From positions 202,403 through 266,402 of the forward strand of contig NZ_JAFKFW010000004.1 in NCBI RefSeq assembly GCF_017308015.1: a DNA stretch of 64,000 bases. The letters run 5' to 3'. Shown one piece after another: positions 8,439 through 17,601 of the stretch; positions within the stretch are counted from its first letter, which is position 1, and the number at the start of each line of letters is the position of its first letter. Below the pieces are notes generated by a model. The model made no database searches. It saw only the letters and a program-made list of their open reading frames with translations, and had not been told where the DNA came from. Source of the stretch: Allobosea sp. (GTDB lineage: Bacteria > Pseudomonadota > Alphaproteobacteria > Rhizobiales > Beijerinckiaceae). The translations under genes and the position numbers were made by a program.

Positions 8439-10280
8439 ATGGGTTTTCATGAGACCGTCCTGCGTTCCGGCACAAAAGCGGGGGCGACGAAGCCGGCGAA
8501 GGTGATCGGCGATCTTCCGGAATGGGACCTGACCCATCTTTATCCCGGCACCGAAACCCCGGAGTTGAAGGGGGACCTCGAGCGCGGCCTCGTCGAAGCG
8601 CAGGCATTGGCCGGCCGCTATCGTGGCAAGCTCGCGGAACTCGCGGCGGCGCCTGACGGCAGCGAGGCCCTCGCCACGGCGGTGAAGAGCTATGAAAACC
8701 TGAGCGACCTGCTCGGCCGGATCGGCGCTTATGCAGGCCTCGTCTATTCCGGCGACACCACTGATCCGCAGCGCGCCAAGTTCTACGGCGACACGCAGGA
8801 TAAGCTGAACGCCGCGATCACCGAATTGCTGTTCTTCGAGCTTGAGCTGAACCGGATCGAGCCCGCCCTCCTCGCGAAGGTCGCGAACCAGGCGCCGCTT
8901 TCGCACTGGAAGCCCTGGCTCGACGATCTCGCCAAGGACAAGCCGCACCAGCTCGACGACCGGACCGAGGCCTTGTTCCACGAGAAGTCGATCACGGGCG
9001 CAGCCGCCTGGAACCGGCTCTTCGACGAAACCATCGCCTCGCTGCGGTTCACGATCGATGGCGAGGAGCTGACGCTCGAACTTACGCTCAACAAGCTGCA
9101 GGACAGCGATGGCGAGATCAGGCGCAAGGCGGCGGAGGCGCTGAGCCTCGTGTTCCGCAAGGAACTGCGCATTTTCGCGCTGATCACCAACACGCTCGCC
9201 AAGGACAAGGAAATCTCCGACCGCTGGCGCAAGTTCGAGGATGTCGCGGATTCCCGCCATCTGGCGAACCGGGTCGAGCGAGAAGTGGTGGACGCTCTTG
9301 TTGCCGCGGTGCGCGAGGCCTATCCGCGCCTGTCGCATCGCTACTACCGCCTGAAGGCGAAGTGGTTCGGCCGCGAGGAACTGGATTTCTGGGACCGCAA
9401 CGCGCCGCTGCCGCAGGTCAAGCAGCGCACGATTCCTTGGACTGAGGCGCGCGAGACCGTGCTCTCCGCCTATGGCGCGTTCTCGCCGGAGATGGCGGCG
9501 ATCGCCAAGCGCTTCTTCGACGAGCGCTGGATCGACGCCGCGCCGCGCCCCGGCAAGGCGCCCGGTGCCTTCGCACATCCGACGGTACCGTCGGCGCACC
9601 CGTATGTTCTGCTGAACTACCAGGGCAAGCCGCGCGACGTGATGACCCTGGCGCATGAGCTCGGCCATGGCGTACATCAGGTTTTGGCGGCACCGAACGG
9701 AGCCTTGATGGCGCCGACGCCGCTGACCTTGGCCGAGACGGCTAGCGTCTTCGGGGAGATGCTGACCTTCCGCAAGCTGCTGGATTCGACCACCGACCCG
9801 AAACAGCGCAAGGCGATGCTGGCGGCCAAGGTCGAGGACATGATCAACACGGTCGTGCGCCAGATCGCGTTCTACACCTTCGAGCGTAAGGTTCATGAGG
9901 CCCGGCGCGAGGGCGAATTGACGCCGGAAGCGCTCTGCGAGATCTGGATGAGCGTGCAGGCGGAGAGCCTGGGTCCAGCGATCCGGGTGTCGAGCGGATA
10001 CGAGCCCTATTGGTGCTATATTCCGCACTTCATCCATTCGCCCTTCTACGTCTATGCCTACGCTTTCGGGGACTGCCTGGTGAACTCGCTCTACGGCGTC
10101 TACCAGAACGCCGCCGAGGGTTTCCAGGACCGCTATTTCGCGCTGCTTTCGGCCGGCGGCAGCAAGCCCTATTCCGAGCTGCTGGCGCCCTTCGGCCTCG
10201 ATGCGAAGGACCCCGGTTTCTGGCAGATCGGGCTTCGGATGATCGAGGGCATGATCATCGAGCTCGAAGGGATGGAATAA
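8439..10280 (+). CDS. pepF: M3 family oligoendopeptidase (PepF-type)
   Basis: A cytosolic zinc oligopeptidase, 613 residues from ATG 8439 (in-frame GTG codons at 8403 and 8418 could extend it; N-terminus uncertain). It begins with a PEWDLTHLYPG segment typical of PepF clade proteins, continues through the helical lid region, and carries the HExxH zinc motif as MTLAHELGHGVHQ with the third ligand Glu in LAETASVFGEM about 25 residues on. Length matches oligoendopeptidase F (about 600). It degrades peptides of about 5-20 residues. The gene is flanked by a divergent response regulator and a convergent outer-membrane protein gene. Confidence 0.92.
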   Translation: MGFHETVLRSGTKAGATKPAKVIGDLPEWDLTHLYPGTETPELKGDLERGLVEAQALAGRYRGKLAELAAAPDGSEALATAVKSYENLSDLLGRIGAYAGLVYSGDTTDPQRAKFYGDTQDKLNAAITELLFFELELNRIEPALLAKVANQAPLSHWKPWLDDLAKDKPHQLDDRTEALFHEKSITGAAAWNRLFDETIASLRFTIDGEELTLELTLNKLQDSDGEIRRKAAEALSLVFRKELRIFALITNTLAKDKEISDRWRKFEDVADSRHLANRVEREVVDALVAAVREAYPRLSHRYYRLKAKWFGREELDFWDRNAPLPQVKQRTIPWTEARETVLSAYGAFSPEMAAIAKRFFDERWIDAAPRPGKAPGAFAHPTVPSAHPYVLLNYQGKPRDVMTLAHELGHGVHQVLAAPNGALMAPTPLTLAETASVFGEMLTFRKLLDSTTDPKQRKAMLAAKVEDMINTVVRQIAFYTFERKVHEARREGELTPEALCEIWMSVQAESLGPAIRVSSGYEPYWCYIPHFIHSPFYVYAYAFGDCLVNSLYGVYQNAAEGFQDRYFALLSAGGSKPYSELLAPFGLDAKDPGFWQIGLRMIEGMIIELEGME

Positions 10281-10292
10281 GCCAGGTCGTCA

Positions 10293-10313
10293 TGGCCGGG
10301 CTTGTCCCGGCCA
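10293..10313. repeat. GC-rich REP-like palindrome between convergent genes
   Basis: TGGCCGGG (10293-10300), loop CTTGT, then CCCGGCCA (10306-10313): a perfect 8-bp hairpin. The sequence matches the interspersed palindromes (ATGGCCGGGCTTGTCCCGGCCAT type) common in Rhizobiales intergenic regions. It sits between the converging stops of pepF and the barrel gene and may act as a bidirectional terminator. Confidence 0.7.
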
Positions 10314-10325
10314 CGATCGGCTGCG

Positions 10326-11903
10326 TCAGAACTGCACCCTGAGCCCCACCAGCGAGACGTTGGCGGTGTAGTCAGCGCCCTGTGCCGTTGAGTTCAGGCG
10401 CTCGTGGGTGAAGCTCGCGCGGACGGCGAAGGTGCGCGTCAGCCTGTATTCGAGCCGCGCGCCGACATTGGTGTAGTCCTCGCGCAGGCCCTGGCCGTCA
10501 TACTCGGTGCGGCTGAAATTGGTGAAGCCGGTGACGGTAAGGTTGCGGCGCAAGGCATGTGCCACTTCGAGCGTGGCACGCCGCACGGTCGTGCCGGAAG
10601 AGCCGGCGATCGTGGTGTCGCCGAGTTCGGCGCCGCCGCGCAGCGTCACCGTGGTCAAGGGCGTCGCCGACCACAGCACCGCGGCATCGCCGACGAAGCC
10701 GCGCAGGTTCTTCAGGCGCGTATCGTCGTATTTGCGATCCTGATAGCCGCCAGAGACCTCGCCGGTGAGCTGCTGGCTGATCTCGAAACTCGAGCCGATG
10801 CGTCCGGTCACGCCGTTCGAAGAGCGCATATAGCCGCTGGAATCGCTCTTCTCGTCGAAATCGCGCTGGTCGATTTCGGTCTGGACGAAGGGCTTGAAGC
10901 CCGGCGTGACCTCGTAGGCGGCGCGCAGTCGCAGGCCGTACTGCGTCATGTTCCGGTCTTTTTGCGACAGCACGGCGCCGTTCGACAGGCGAGCGTCTTC
11001 GTAATCGCTGCGATCGGCTGAGCCTCGCAACGTCAATTGCAGCCGGTTGATGTCGTGGGTGACGCCGGCGGAGGCGCCATACTGATAGATCTGCGGACGA
11101 CCGGTGACGGCGGCGGTCAGATCGGGCGAGCCCGGCCGTTGCGTGTCGAGCTTGAGGCGTGATTCCAGGAGAATGCGGGTGTCGCGCGTCGCATCGAACC
11201 GCAGGTCGAGGCTGCCCTCGGCATCGGGGCGCGAGGCATCCTTGGCCCGGAAGAATTCGAGATAGCCGCCGCGCAACTGGCCCTTGAGCTCGTGCACGTT
11301 CCAATCCGACTGGATAGCCAGCTCGCCCTCGTGCCGGCTGTAGGCAGAGCCCTTCGTGCCCGCCGCCGACGTGCGCTGTGGGTTGGTGTCGTAGCCGATC
11401 GCGCTTGTGATCGCGGGGCGCAGCGTGATCGAGCCCAGGCGGATGCCGAGGGCTGCATAGGGGTCCTCTTCGCTCGCGGCGCGGCGGCGTGGCGGCGGCG
11501 GAGGGGGAGGTGGGGGAGGCATGCTCGTCACCGCCGGTGGCGGCGGGCGGAACTGGCGCTGGGTGACGCCGCGCAGGGCCGGCGCCTGAATGGGCTGGCT
11601 TGCACGGGGCGGTTGCCGCCCCGAGACGGCGGAATTCTGCCGCTGGACCAATCCGGCAGGATCGCGGATGGCTTCCGGCTCGGCTGTCGCGGGCGAGAGG
11701 ACAGGCTGGGGCGTTGCCGGCTGTTGCGCGACATAGGTGGGCGTGCCGGTTCTGAGACTGGCGCGCGGCATCTGCTGCGCCTGTGTCTTCGCGCAGGCGA
11801 TTGCCAGCGCGGCCAGTGCCGTGCCGGACAGAAGCAGGGTCGTCGCGCGGCCGGACACGGGCGTCGCAGGGCTCCAGATGACAGGTGCGCGGGTGGCGCG
11901 CAT
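10326..11903 (-). CDS. Outer-membrane beta-barrel protein (BBP2-like)
   Basis: A 525-residue outer-membrane protein. N-terminal signal region (LLLSGTALAALAIACAKTQAQ, about residues 23-43), a Pro/Ala/Gln-rich linker including a run of about ten prolines (near residue 128-138), then from about 150 a beta-barrel of alternating amphipathic strands (LRPAITSAIGYDTNP, LKGQLRGGYLEFFRA and so on) ending in the C-terminal Phe (VGLRVQF), the signature recognised by the BAM complex. It resembles the outer-membrane beta-barrel family common in Rhizobiales, often linked to exopolysaccharide or stress loci; ligand unknown. Divergent from the KdsD gene with 104 bp between. Confidence 0.8.
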   Translation of the reverse strand: MRATRAPVIWSPATPVSGRATTLLLSGTALAALAIACAKTQAQQMPRASLRTGTPTYVAQQPATPQPVLSPATAEPEAIRDPAGLVQRQNSAVSGRQPPRASQPIQAPALRGVTQRQFRPPPPAVTSMPPPPPPPPPPRRRAASEEDPYAALGIRLGSITLRPAITSAIGYDTNPQRTSAAGTKGSAYSRHEGELAIQSDWNVHELKGQLRGGYLEFFRAKDASRPDAEGSLDLRFDATRDTRILLESRLKLDTQRPGSPDLTAAVTGRPQIYQYGASAGVTHDINRLQLTLRGSADRSDYEDARLSNGAVLSQKDRNMTQYGLRLRAAYEVTPGFKPFVQTEIDQRDFDEKSDSSGYMRSSNGVTGRIGSSFEISQQLTGEVSGGYQDRKYDDTRLKNLRGFVGDAAVLWSATPLTTVTLRGGAELGDTTIAGSSGTTVRRATLEVAHALRRNLTVTGFTNFSRTEYDGQGLREDYTNVGARLEYRLTRTFAVRASFTHERLNSTAQGADYTANVSLVGLRVQF

Positions 11904-12007
11904 GGTTAACGGAGTTAGAACGAACAGGGTTAAGGAGCCGTCAACGCGGGCCTTACGCTTCGGCAGGCGGTGGAAATGGCTTACGCAGCCGTGCTACAGC
12001 GCCGGCC

Positions 12008-12982
12008 ATGACAGCCGATATCCGTGACTCCGCCCTTCGCACCATTGCCACCGAGCGCGCCGGGCTCGACGCACTTCACGACGCACTGGCGAATGGATTG
12101 GGGGGGCCTTTCGCCGAGGCCATCGCGATGATCCGGGCATCGAGCGGGCGTGTGATCGTCTCCGGCATGGGCAAGTCCGGCCATGTCGGGCGCAAGCTCA
12201 CGGCGACGCTGGCCTCGACCGGCACGCCTGCGCATTTCGTCCATCCGGCCGAGGCGAGCCATGGCGATCTCGGCATGGTCCAGCCCGAGGACGTGGTGAT
12301 CGCCTTGTCCTGGTCGGGCGAAGCGGTCGAGCTTGCCGCGCTCGTCGGCTATACGCGCCGCTTCCGCGTCGGATTGATCGCAATCACCGCCAATGCGGAG
12401 AGCACACTGGGCAAGGAAGCGGATATCGCACTCGTCCTGCCCAAGGCGACGGAGGCCTGCCCGAACGGGCTCGCGCCGACGACTTCGACGACGATGCAGA
12501 TGGCGCTCGGCGATGCGCTGGCCGTGGCGTTGCTGGAGGCGCGTGGCTTCTCGCGGCAGGACTTCTTCGTCTACCACCCCGGTGGCAAGCTCGGCGCGCA
12601 ACTCAAGACCGTCGAGAGCATCATGCATCGCGGCGCCGAACTGCCGCTGATCGGGCTCGATACGCTGCTGCCGGACGTCATCGCGATGATCTCCGACAAG
12701 GGTTTCGGCTGCGCCGTGGTGAAGGACCTGGACGGCAAGCTCGCGGGCGTCGTCACCGATGGCGATCTGCGCCGCAAGACGGCGATGGCCGGCGGTGTCT
12801 CGCTCAGGGCGCGTGATATCATGTCGGCGAACCCCCGCCGCGTCGGCCTCGATACCTTGGCGGTCGAGGCGCTGGAACTGGTCAACCGCAGCCGGATCAC
12901 GGCGTTGATCGTCGTTGATGCCGAGGACCGCCCGGCCGGGCTCGTGCATGTTCACGACCTGCTTGCCATGGGCGTCGCCTGA
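12008..12982 (+). CDS. kdsD: D-arabinose-5-phosphate isomerase (KpsF/KdsD)
   Basis: A 324-residue enzyme that interconverts ribulose-5-phosphate and arabinose-5-phosphate, the first step to KDO of lipopolysaccharide. The N-terminal SIS domain (about 35-170) shows VIVSGMGKSGHVGRK, the HPAEASHGDLGM segment carrying the conserved catalytic His, and LSWSGEAVEL; a tandem CBS pair follows (about 200-324; SIMHRGAELPLI and DIMSANPRRVG). Length equals the family norm (about 328). The start ATG 12008 was chosen because the residues before it, from an upstream in-frame start, are non-homologous. Divergent from the outer-membrane barrel gene, consistent with envelope biogenesis. Confidence 0.93.
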   Translation: MTADIRDSALRTIATERAGLDALHDALANGLGGPFAEAIAMIRASSGRVIVSGMGKSGHVGRKLTATLASTGTPAHFVHPAEASHGDLGMVQPEDVVIALSWSGEAVELAALVGYTRRFRVGLIAITANAESTLGKEADIALVLPKATEACPNGLAPTTSTTMQMALGDALAVALLEARGFSRQDFFVYHPGGKLGAQLKTVESIMHRGAELPLIGLDTLLPDVIAMISDKGFGCAVVKDLDGKLAGVVTDGDLRRKTAMAGGVSLRARDIMSANPRRVGLDTLAVEALELVNRSRITALIVVDAEDRPAGLVHVHDLLAMGVA

Positions 12983-13016
12983 TCACGCTTGCAAACAGAT
13001 CGCGTGGGACTATCTG

Positions 13017-13037
13017 AAGCTATAGAAACTATAGCTT
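13017..13037. promoter_or_regulatory. Perfect MerR-type operator
   Basis: AAGCTATAG (13017-13025), spacer AAA, CTATAGCTT (13029-13037): a perfect 9-bp inverted repeat 14 bases before the MerR-family start. The CTATAG half-sites resemble those in operators of heavy-metal MerR regulators such as PbrR (CTATAGTAACTAGAG). Its position suggests autoregulation. Confidence 0.7.
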
Positions 13038-13050
13038 TTCAGGTGATGTC

Positions 13051-13497
13051 ATGACCGCGACCGTCAAGATCGACCGCGTGATGCCGATCGGCGCGCTTGC
13101 CGATCGCACCGGGGTCAAGGTCGAGACCATCCGTTATTACGAGCAGGTTGGGCTCTTGCCGCCGCCGGAGCGTTCCGAGGGCAACCAGCGTCGCTATGGC
13201 CGGCGCCATGCCGAGCGGCTCGCCTTCATCAAGCATGCGCGCGATCTCGGCTTTGCGGTCGAGAACATCCGCACATTGCTGAAACTGTCCGATACGCCTG
13301 GCATGGCCTGCGACGAGGCGCATGCGATCTCGGTCGCGCATCTCGACGAGGTCCGCGACAAGATCGCGAAGCTGCGCTCTCTGGAGAAGGAGCTGGAGCG
13401 GATCGCGACGACCTGCTCGGGCGGCGTGGCGGCCTGTGACTGCGCGATCATCGAAGCGCTTGCCGATCACGGGCAATGCAGCCACGCCCATCACTGA
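13051..13497 (+). CDS. MerR-family metal-responsive regulator
   Basis: A 148-residue MerR regulator. The winged helix is at about 12-50 (IGALADRTGVKVETIRYYEQ, then GLLPPPERSEGNQRRYG), followed by the long dimerisation helix and a C-terminal metal loop. Cysteines lie at 87, 122, 129, 131 and 143. Cys87/122/131 have the same spacing as the mercury ligands Cys82/117/126 of Tn501 MerR (uniform offset of five), while Cys129 and the His-rich CSHAHH tail are extra. This implies a thiophilic or divalent metal sensor, but the ion cannot be assigned: no mer, cop, cad or pbr gene is nearby. A perfect palindrome lies directly upstream. Confidence 0.88.
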   Translation: MTATVKIDRVMPIGALADRTGVKVETIRYYEQVGLLPPPERSEGNQRRYGRRHAERLAFIKHARDLGFAVENIRTLLKLSDTPGMACDEAHAISVAHLDEVRDKIAKLRSLEKELERIATTCSGGVAACDCAIIEALADHGQCSHAHH

Positions 13498-13785
13498 AGC
13501 GCACGCCGCCCCCGAATTCTGCCTTGCCTCTCGTCTCCGGTTCGAAAAGGCTTAAATAGAGCTCATGCCGGGCGGCGTCGAACGCTGCCTCGCCACGCCA
13601 ATCCGGGAGGGCGCGATGACGACATGGCCCATGCCGCCAGGGGACAGATTCCGAAAAGGGAACAAAACCCGATTCTGCCGGAGTCAGCGATTCGGCCCCG
13701 CTTCGTTCCAGACTCGTTCTTGCGCGGTCCGCTTCTAGGACCTGTTTAAACCCCGTCCACGCTCCCGCCCGCATGGGCGGGCGAT
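13498..13785. other. Spacer before the helicase gene; possible 40-codon ORF
   Basis: This 288-base spacer holds no recognised gene. The only candidate is a 40-codon frame at 13616-13738 (+) with GGGAGG seven bases before its ATG; the product is Arg/Phe-rich and unlike anything I recognise, so it is not called as a gene. The spacer must contain the promoter of the helicase operon. Confidence 0.4.
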
Positions 13786-16700
13786 TTGATCGGCTCCCTC
13801 GCCTTGCTTCCTTTCCGTTCGCTGCCGCCCGCCGCCCGCGCCAATGGCGTCACGGCCGTGCTGGGCCCGACCAATACCGGCAAGACCCACCTCGCCATCG
13901 AGCGCATGGTTGCCCATCCGACCGGGATGATCGGCCTGCCGCTGAGGCTGCTCGCGCGCGAGGTCTATCAGCGCGTGGTCGACAAGGTCGGCCCCGAGGC
14001 CGTCGCGCTGGTCACCGGCGAGGAAAAGATCAAACCCGAGCGGCCGCGCTTCTGGATCTGCACGGTCGAGGCGATGCCGCGTGATCTCGCCGTCGATTTC
14101 GTCGCCATCGACGAGATCCAACTCGCCTCCGATCTCGATCGCGGCCATGTCTTCACCGACCGCCTGCTGAACCGGCGTGGCCGGGCCGAGACCATGCTGA
14201 TCGGCGCGGCGACGATGAAGCCGCTGATCGAACAGCTCATGCCCGGCGTCAACGTCGTCACGCGCCCGCGCCTGTCGCAGCTCACCTTCGCCGGCGACCG
14301 CAAGATCACGCGCCTGGCGCCGCGCTCGGCCATCGTCGCCTTCTCGGTCGAGGAGGTCTATGCCATCGCCGAACTGATCCGCCGACAGAAGGGCGGGGCG
14401 GCCGTGGTGCTGGGCGCGCTCTCGCCGCGCACCCGCAACGCCCAGGTCGAGATCTACCAGTCCGGCGATGTCGATTATCTCGTCGCCACCGACGCGATCG
14501 GCATGGGGCTCAATCTCGACGTCAACCACATCGCCTTCGCCGCGGACAAGAAGTTCGACGGGCATCATTATCGCAAGCTCAACCCGGCCGAGTTCGGCCA
14601 GATCGCCGGGCGGGCCGGGCGGCATCTGCGCGATGGCACCTTCGGCACCAGCGGGCGCTGCCCGCCTTTCGATGCGGAACTGGTCGAGGCGATCGAGAAT
14701 CACCGCTTCGAGCCGATCCGGCAGATGCAGTGGCGCAATTCCGATCTCGACCTGCGCTCGGTCGGCGGTTTGCTGGACACGCTGAACCTTCAGCCTTCCG
14801 AACAAGGGCTGACGCGGGCGCTGATCGCCGAGGACATGACGACGCTGGAAGTTTTGGCGCGGGACCCGGATATCGCGAAGCTGGCGCAGGGACGCGCAGC
14901 GGTCGAGCGGCTCTGGGAGGTCTGCGGACTGCCCGATTATCGCAAGATCTCGCCGATGCAGCACGCCGATCTCGCGACAACCCTGTATCTGCGATTGATG
15001 CGCCATGGGCGGCTCGACAGCGACTGGTATGCGGCGCAATTGGCAGCGCTCGACCGCATGGATGGCGAGATCGATACGCTCTCGGCGCGGATCGCGCAGG
15101 TCCGGACCTGGACCTATGTTGCGAACCGTCCCGACTGGTTGCCTGATCCAGAGCATTGGCAGGGCATGGCTCGTCTTGTAGAGGACAAGCTGTCGGACGC
15201 TCTGCACGAGAGGCTGACCCATAGATTTGTCGATCGGCGCACCAGCGTGTTGATGCGCCGCTTGCGGGAGAATGCGATGTTGGAGGCTGAGGTCACCGCG
15301 ACGGGCGACGTGCTCGTCGAGGGCCAGCATGTGGGGATGCTGCAGGGCTTCCGCTTCACGGCGGATCCGAAGGCCGGCGGTTCCGAGGTCAAGGCGCTGA
15401 ACCTGGCGGCAATGAAGGCGCTCGGCTCCGAGATCGAGGCCCGGGCGGCGCGCGTCGTGCTGGCCGGCGACGATGCCTTCGTATTGTCGCATGACGGGTT
15501 GGTGCGATGGACCGGCGAGCCGGTGGCGCGTCTCACCGCCGGCGAGAAGGTTCTGGAGCCGCGGCTGCGCCTGCTGGTGGAAGAGCATCTCGGCGGTCCC
15601 GCGCGCGAGCAGGTCGAGGCCCGGCTCAATCTCTGGCTGAAGAATCACATCACCAAGCTCCTCGGCGCCGTGCAGATTCTCGAAGTGGCCGAGAACGTCA
15701 CCGGTATAGCGCGCGGCATCGCCTACCAGGCGGCCGAGGCGCTCGGCGTGCTCGAACGCTCGAAGGTCGGCGAGGAGATGAAGGCGCTTGACCAGGAAGG
15801 CCGCGCGGCCTTGCGCCAGCTCGGCATCCGCTTCGGCGCTTTCCACATCTATATGCCGGCGCTGCTGAAGCCGGCGCCGCGTGCGCTTGCCGCCCAGCTC
15901 TGGGCGCTTAAGCATGGCGGGCCGGAGACGGCCGGGCTCGACGATATCGCGCATCTCGCCGCCTCGGGGCGCACTTCCTTCCCGGTCGACAAGGCCGTGC
16001 CGAAGGGGCTCTACCGTGCCGCCGGTTACCGCGTCTGCGGCGAGCGGGCCGTGCGCGTGGATATCCTCGAGCGCCTTGCCGACCTGATCCGCCCGGCCAT
16101 CGCCTACCGTCCAGGTGTTACGCAGGGGACGCCTCCCGCCGGCGCTGCCGATCAGGACGGCTTCGTCGCTACTGGCGCGATGACCTCGCTCGTTGGTTGC
16201 GCTGGCGAGGATTTCGCCTCGATCCTGCGTTCGCTCGGCTATGTCTCGGTGAAGCGTCCGGGGCCTGCGATTACCGTACCGCTGGCGCCGCCGCCGGCCG
16301 CGACCGAGCCGGCGCAGCCTGTCGTTGCTGGCGAAGCGGAAGCGGCTCCTGCGGAGGGTGAAGCTGTTGAAGTCACCGCCGAGGCCGAAGGTCCGAGCGA
16401 GCCGGCGACGGCGCTGAATGCGGACGAGCTGGCCGAGGGCGAGGCGCCTGTCGTCGAAGCGCCTGCCGTCGAGACGCCGGATACGCCGATCCTGACCGAG
16501 GCTGAGCTGGACGTGGCGCGCGAGCCGGTGCCGGCCGACGCACTGGTCGCGCTGCCGAGCGCTGCGGCCGAGGAGACGGTCTCCGGCGAAGCCGCTCCCG
16601 ATGAGGCCCCTGCGGTCGAGGCCGCGCCGGCCGAGCCCGAGTTGATCGAGGTCTGGCGCCCGCATCGCCATCAGGGCGGACGCCGGCCGGAGCATGGCAA

Positions 16701-17103
16701 TCCACGTGGCCGCCGCGAAGGCGGTGAGCGTCGCGAAGGTGGCGAGCGCCGTGGCGGCGACCGGCCGCAGCGCGAGGGCCGCCCCGGTGGTCCGCGCCGT
16801 GACGGGCGGACGGACAACCGGCCGGCTGCTGCCGCGGGCGAGGGGACCCCGGCGCAGCGTCAGGAGCGTCCGCGCCGGGACGACCGGCCGCAGCGGCAGG
16901 ATCGTCCAGAGGGCAATCGCGGTCCGCGTCCCGATTTCAAGCGTGACGGCCGTCCCGGCGGCCCGCGTCGCGAGGAGCGGGGCGGTGCTGAGCGCTTCCA
17001 GCAGACGCCGCGTCCGCGCCCGGCCAATCGCGAGCCCGATCCGGATTCGCCTTTCGCCAAGCTCGCGGCTCTCAAGGCCCAGCTCGAAGGCAGCAAGAAC
17101 TGA
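13786..17103 (+). CDS. SUV3-like DExH helicase with basic C-terminal tail
   Basis: A protein of 1105 residues from TTG 13786, the first start after an in-frame stop at 13747. Residues 20-330 are a helicase core: Walker A LGPTNTGKTHLA, motif II DEIQLASDLDRGH, and motif VI QIAGRAGRHLRDG. The following region resembles SUV3/MgpS-type mitochondrial and alphaproteobacterial RNA helicases. From about 830 the protein becomes Ala/Glu-rich (acidic), then from about 950 strongly Arg/Gly/Pro-rich with repeated GERREGGERRGGDR-type units, resembling RNA-binding or degradosome-docking tails. Eukaryotic SUV3 unwinds RNA for PNPase; a similar RNA-turnover role is inferred. The next gene, an S4 RNA-binding protein, starts 21 bases on, likely one operon. 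Confidence 0.87.
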   Translation: MIGSLALLPFRSLPPAARANGVTAVLGPTNTGKTHLAIERMVAHPTGMIGLPLRLLAREVYQRVVDKVGPEAVALVTGEEKIKPERPRFWICTVEAMPRDLAVDFVAIDEIQLASDLDRGHVFTDRLLNRRGRAETMLIGAATMKPLIEQLMPGVNVVTRPRLSQLTFAGDRKITRLAPRSAIVAFSVEEVYAIAELIRRQKGGAAVVLGALSPRTRNAQVEIYQSGDVDYLVATDAIGMGLNLDVNHIAFAADKKFDGHHYRKLNPAEFGQIAGRAGRHLRDGTFGTSGRCPPFDAELVEAIENHRFEPIRQMQWRNSDLDLRSVGGLLDTLNLQPSEQGLTRALIAEDMTTLEVLARDPDIAKLAQGRAAVERLWEVCGLPDYRKISPMQHADLATTLYLRLMRHGRLDSDWYAAQLAALDRMDGEIDTLSARIAQVRTWTYVANRPDWLPDPEHWQGMARLVEDKLSDALHERLTHRFVDRRTSVLMRRLRENAMLEAEVTATGDVLVEGQHVGMLQGFRFTADPKAGGSEVKALNLAAMKALGSEIEARAARVVLAGDDAFVLSHDGLVRWTGEPVARLTAGEKVLEPRLRLLVEEHLGGPAREQVEARLNLWLKNHITKLLGAVQILEVAENVTGIARGIAYQAAEALGVLERSKVGEEMKALDQEGRAALRQLGIRFGAFHIYMPALLKPAPRALAAQLWALKHGGPETAGLDDIAHLAASGRTSFPVDKAVPKGLYRAAGYRVCGERAVRVDILERLADLIRPAIAYRPGVTQGTPPAGAADQDGFVATGAMTSLVGCAGEDFASILRSLGYVSVKRPGPAITVPLAPPPAATEPAQPVVAGEAEAAPAEGEAVEVTAEAEGPSEPATALNADELAEGEAPVVEAPAVETPDTPILTEAELDVAREPVPADALVALPSAAAEETVSGEAAPDEAPAVEAAPAEPELIEVWRPHRHQGGRRPEHGNPRGRREGGERREGGERRGGDRPQREGRPGGPRRDGRTDNRPAAAAGEGTPAQRQERPRRDDRPQRQDRPEGNRGPRPDFKRDGRPGGPRREERGGAERFQQTPRPRPANREPDPDSPFAKLAALKAQLEGSKN

Positions 17104-17124
17104 GAGCAGGGAGGCGCGCACGAT

Positions 17125-17433
17125 TTGCAGGACGGTCGTCAGCGCCTCGACAAATGGCTCTGGTTCGCGCGCTTCGCCCGCAACCGCCCGGCCGCCGTGC
17201 GCCTGGTGGAGGACGGGCATGTCCGCATCGAGGGACGCCGATGCGACAACCCGGCGCAGGGCATCAAGGTCGGGGTGGTGCTGACGCTCGCCCTGCCGCA
17301 CGCGACGGTCGTGGTCAGGGTCCTCGGCTTCGCCGAGCGGCGTGGCTCATTCACGGTTGCCCAGCAGCTCTATGAGCGGCTCGACGCCGGCAGCGGCGAT
17401 GCGTCGCTTGCGGAGACCGGGGACGAGGATTAA
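17125..17433 (+). CDS. S4-domain RNA-binding protein (Hsp15-like)
   Basis: A 102-residue protein with an S4 domain in residues 6-65: RLDKWLWFARFARNRPAAV, then GHVRIEGRRCDNPAQGI. This is the Hsp15/HslR layout, a small protein that binds 50S subunits carrying stalled peptidyl-tRNA. Start TTG at 17125 has GGGAGG upstream. It sits 21 bases after the helicase stop; co-expression suggests a common RNA or ribosome job. The C-terminal tail lacks the long basic extension of E. coli Hsp15. Confidence 0.85.
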   Translation: MQDGRQRLDKWLWFARFARNRPAAVRLVEDGHVRIEGRRCDNPAQGIKVGVVLTLALPHATVVVRVLGFAERRGSFTVAQQLYERLDAGSGDASLAETGDED

Positions 17434-17601
17434 ATTCCCGCCGTGTCGGCCGGCAGGCGCGAAAACGGGCCCGGGAGCAAAACTTCTCCACGGGGCCTCC
17501 CGAATGACAGAACGTTCTGCAAGAGATCACGAGAACGGCCTTGAAACCTGCGCCGGGCAGGGGTTTATGGGGCTGTTTAGAAGTGTTGGAAGGGCCGGCC
17601 C

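Noticed and set aside
13616-13738. 40-codon ORF with a good ribosome-binding site
   Set aside because: Product is unlike any family I know and Arg-rich as expected of random GC-rich sequence; no conservation can be tested here.
13735-17301. A 1188-codon open frame on the minus strand across the helicase gene
   Set aside because: It is antisense to a gene with clear helicase motifs; its product is Arg/Asp/His-rich without domains. High GC keeps such antisense frames open.
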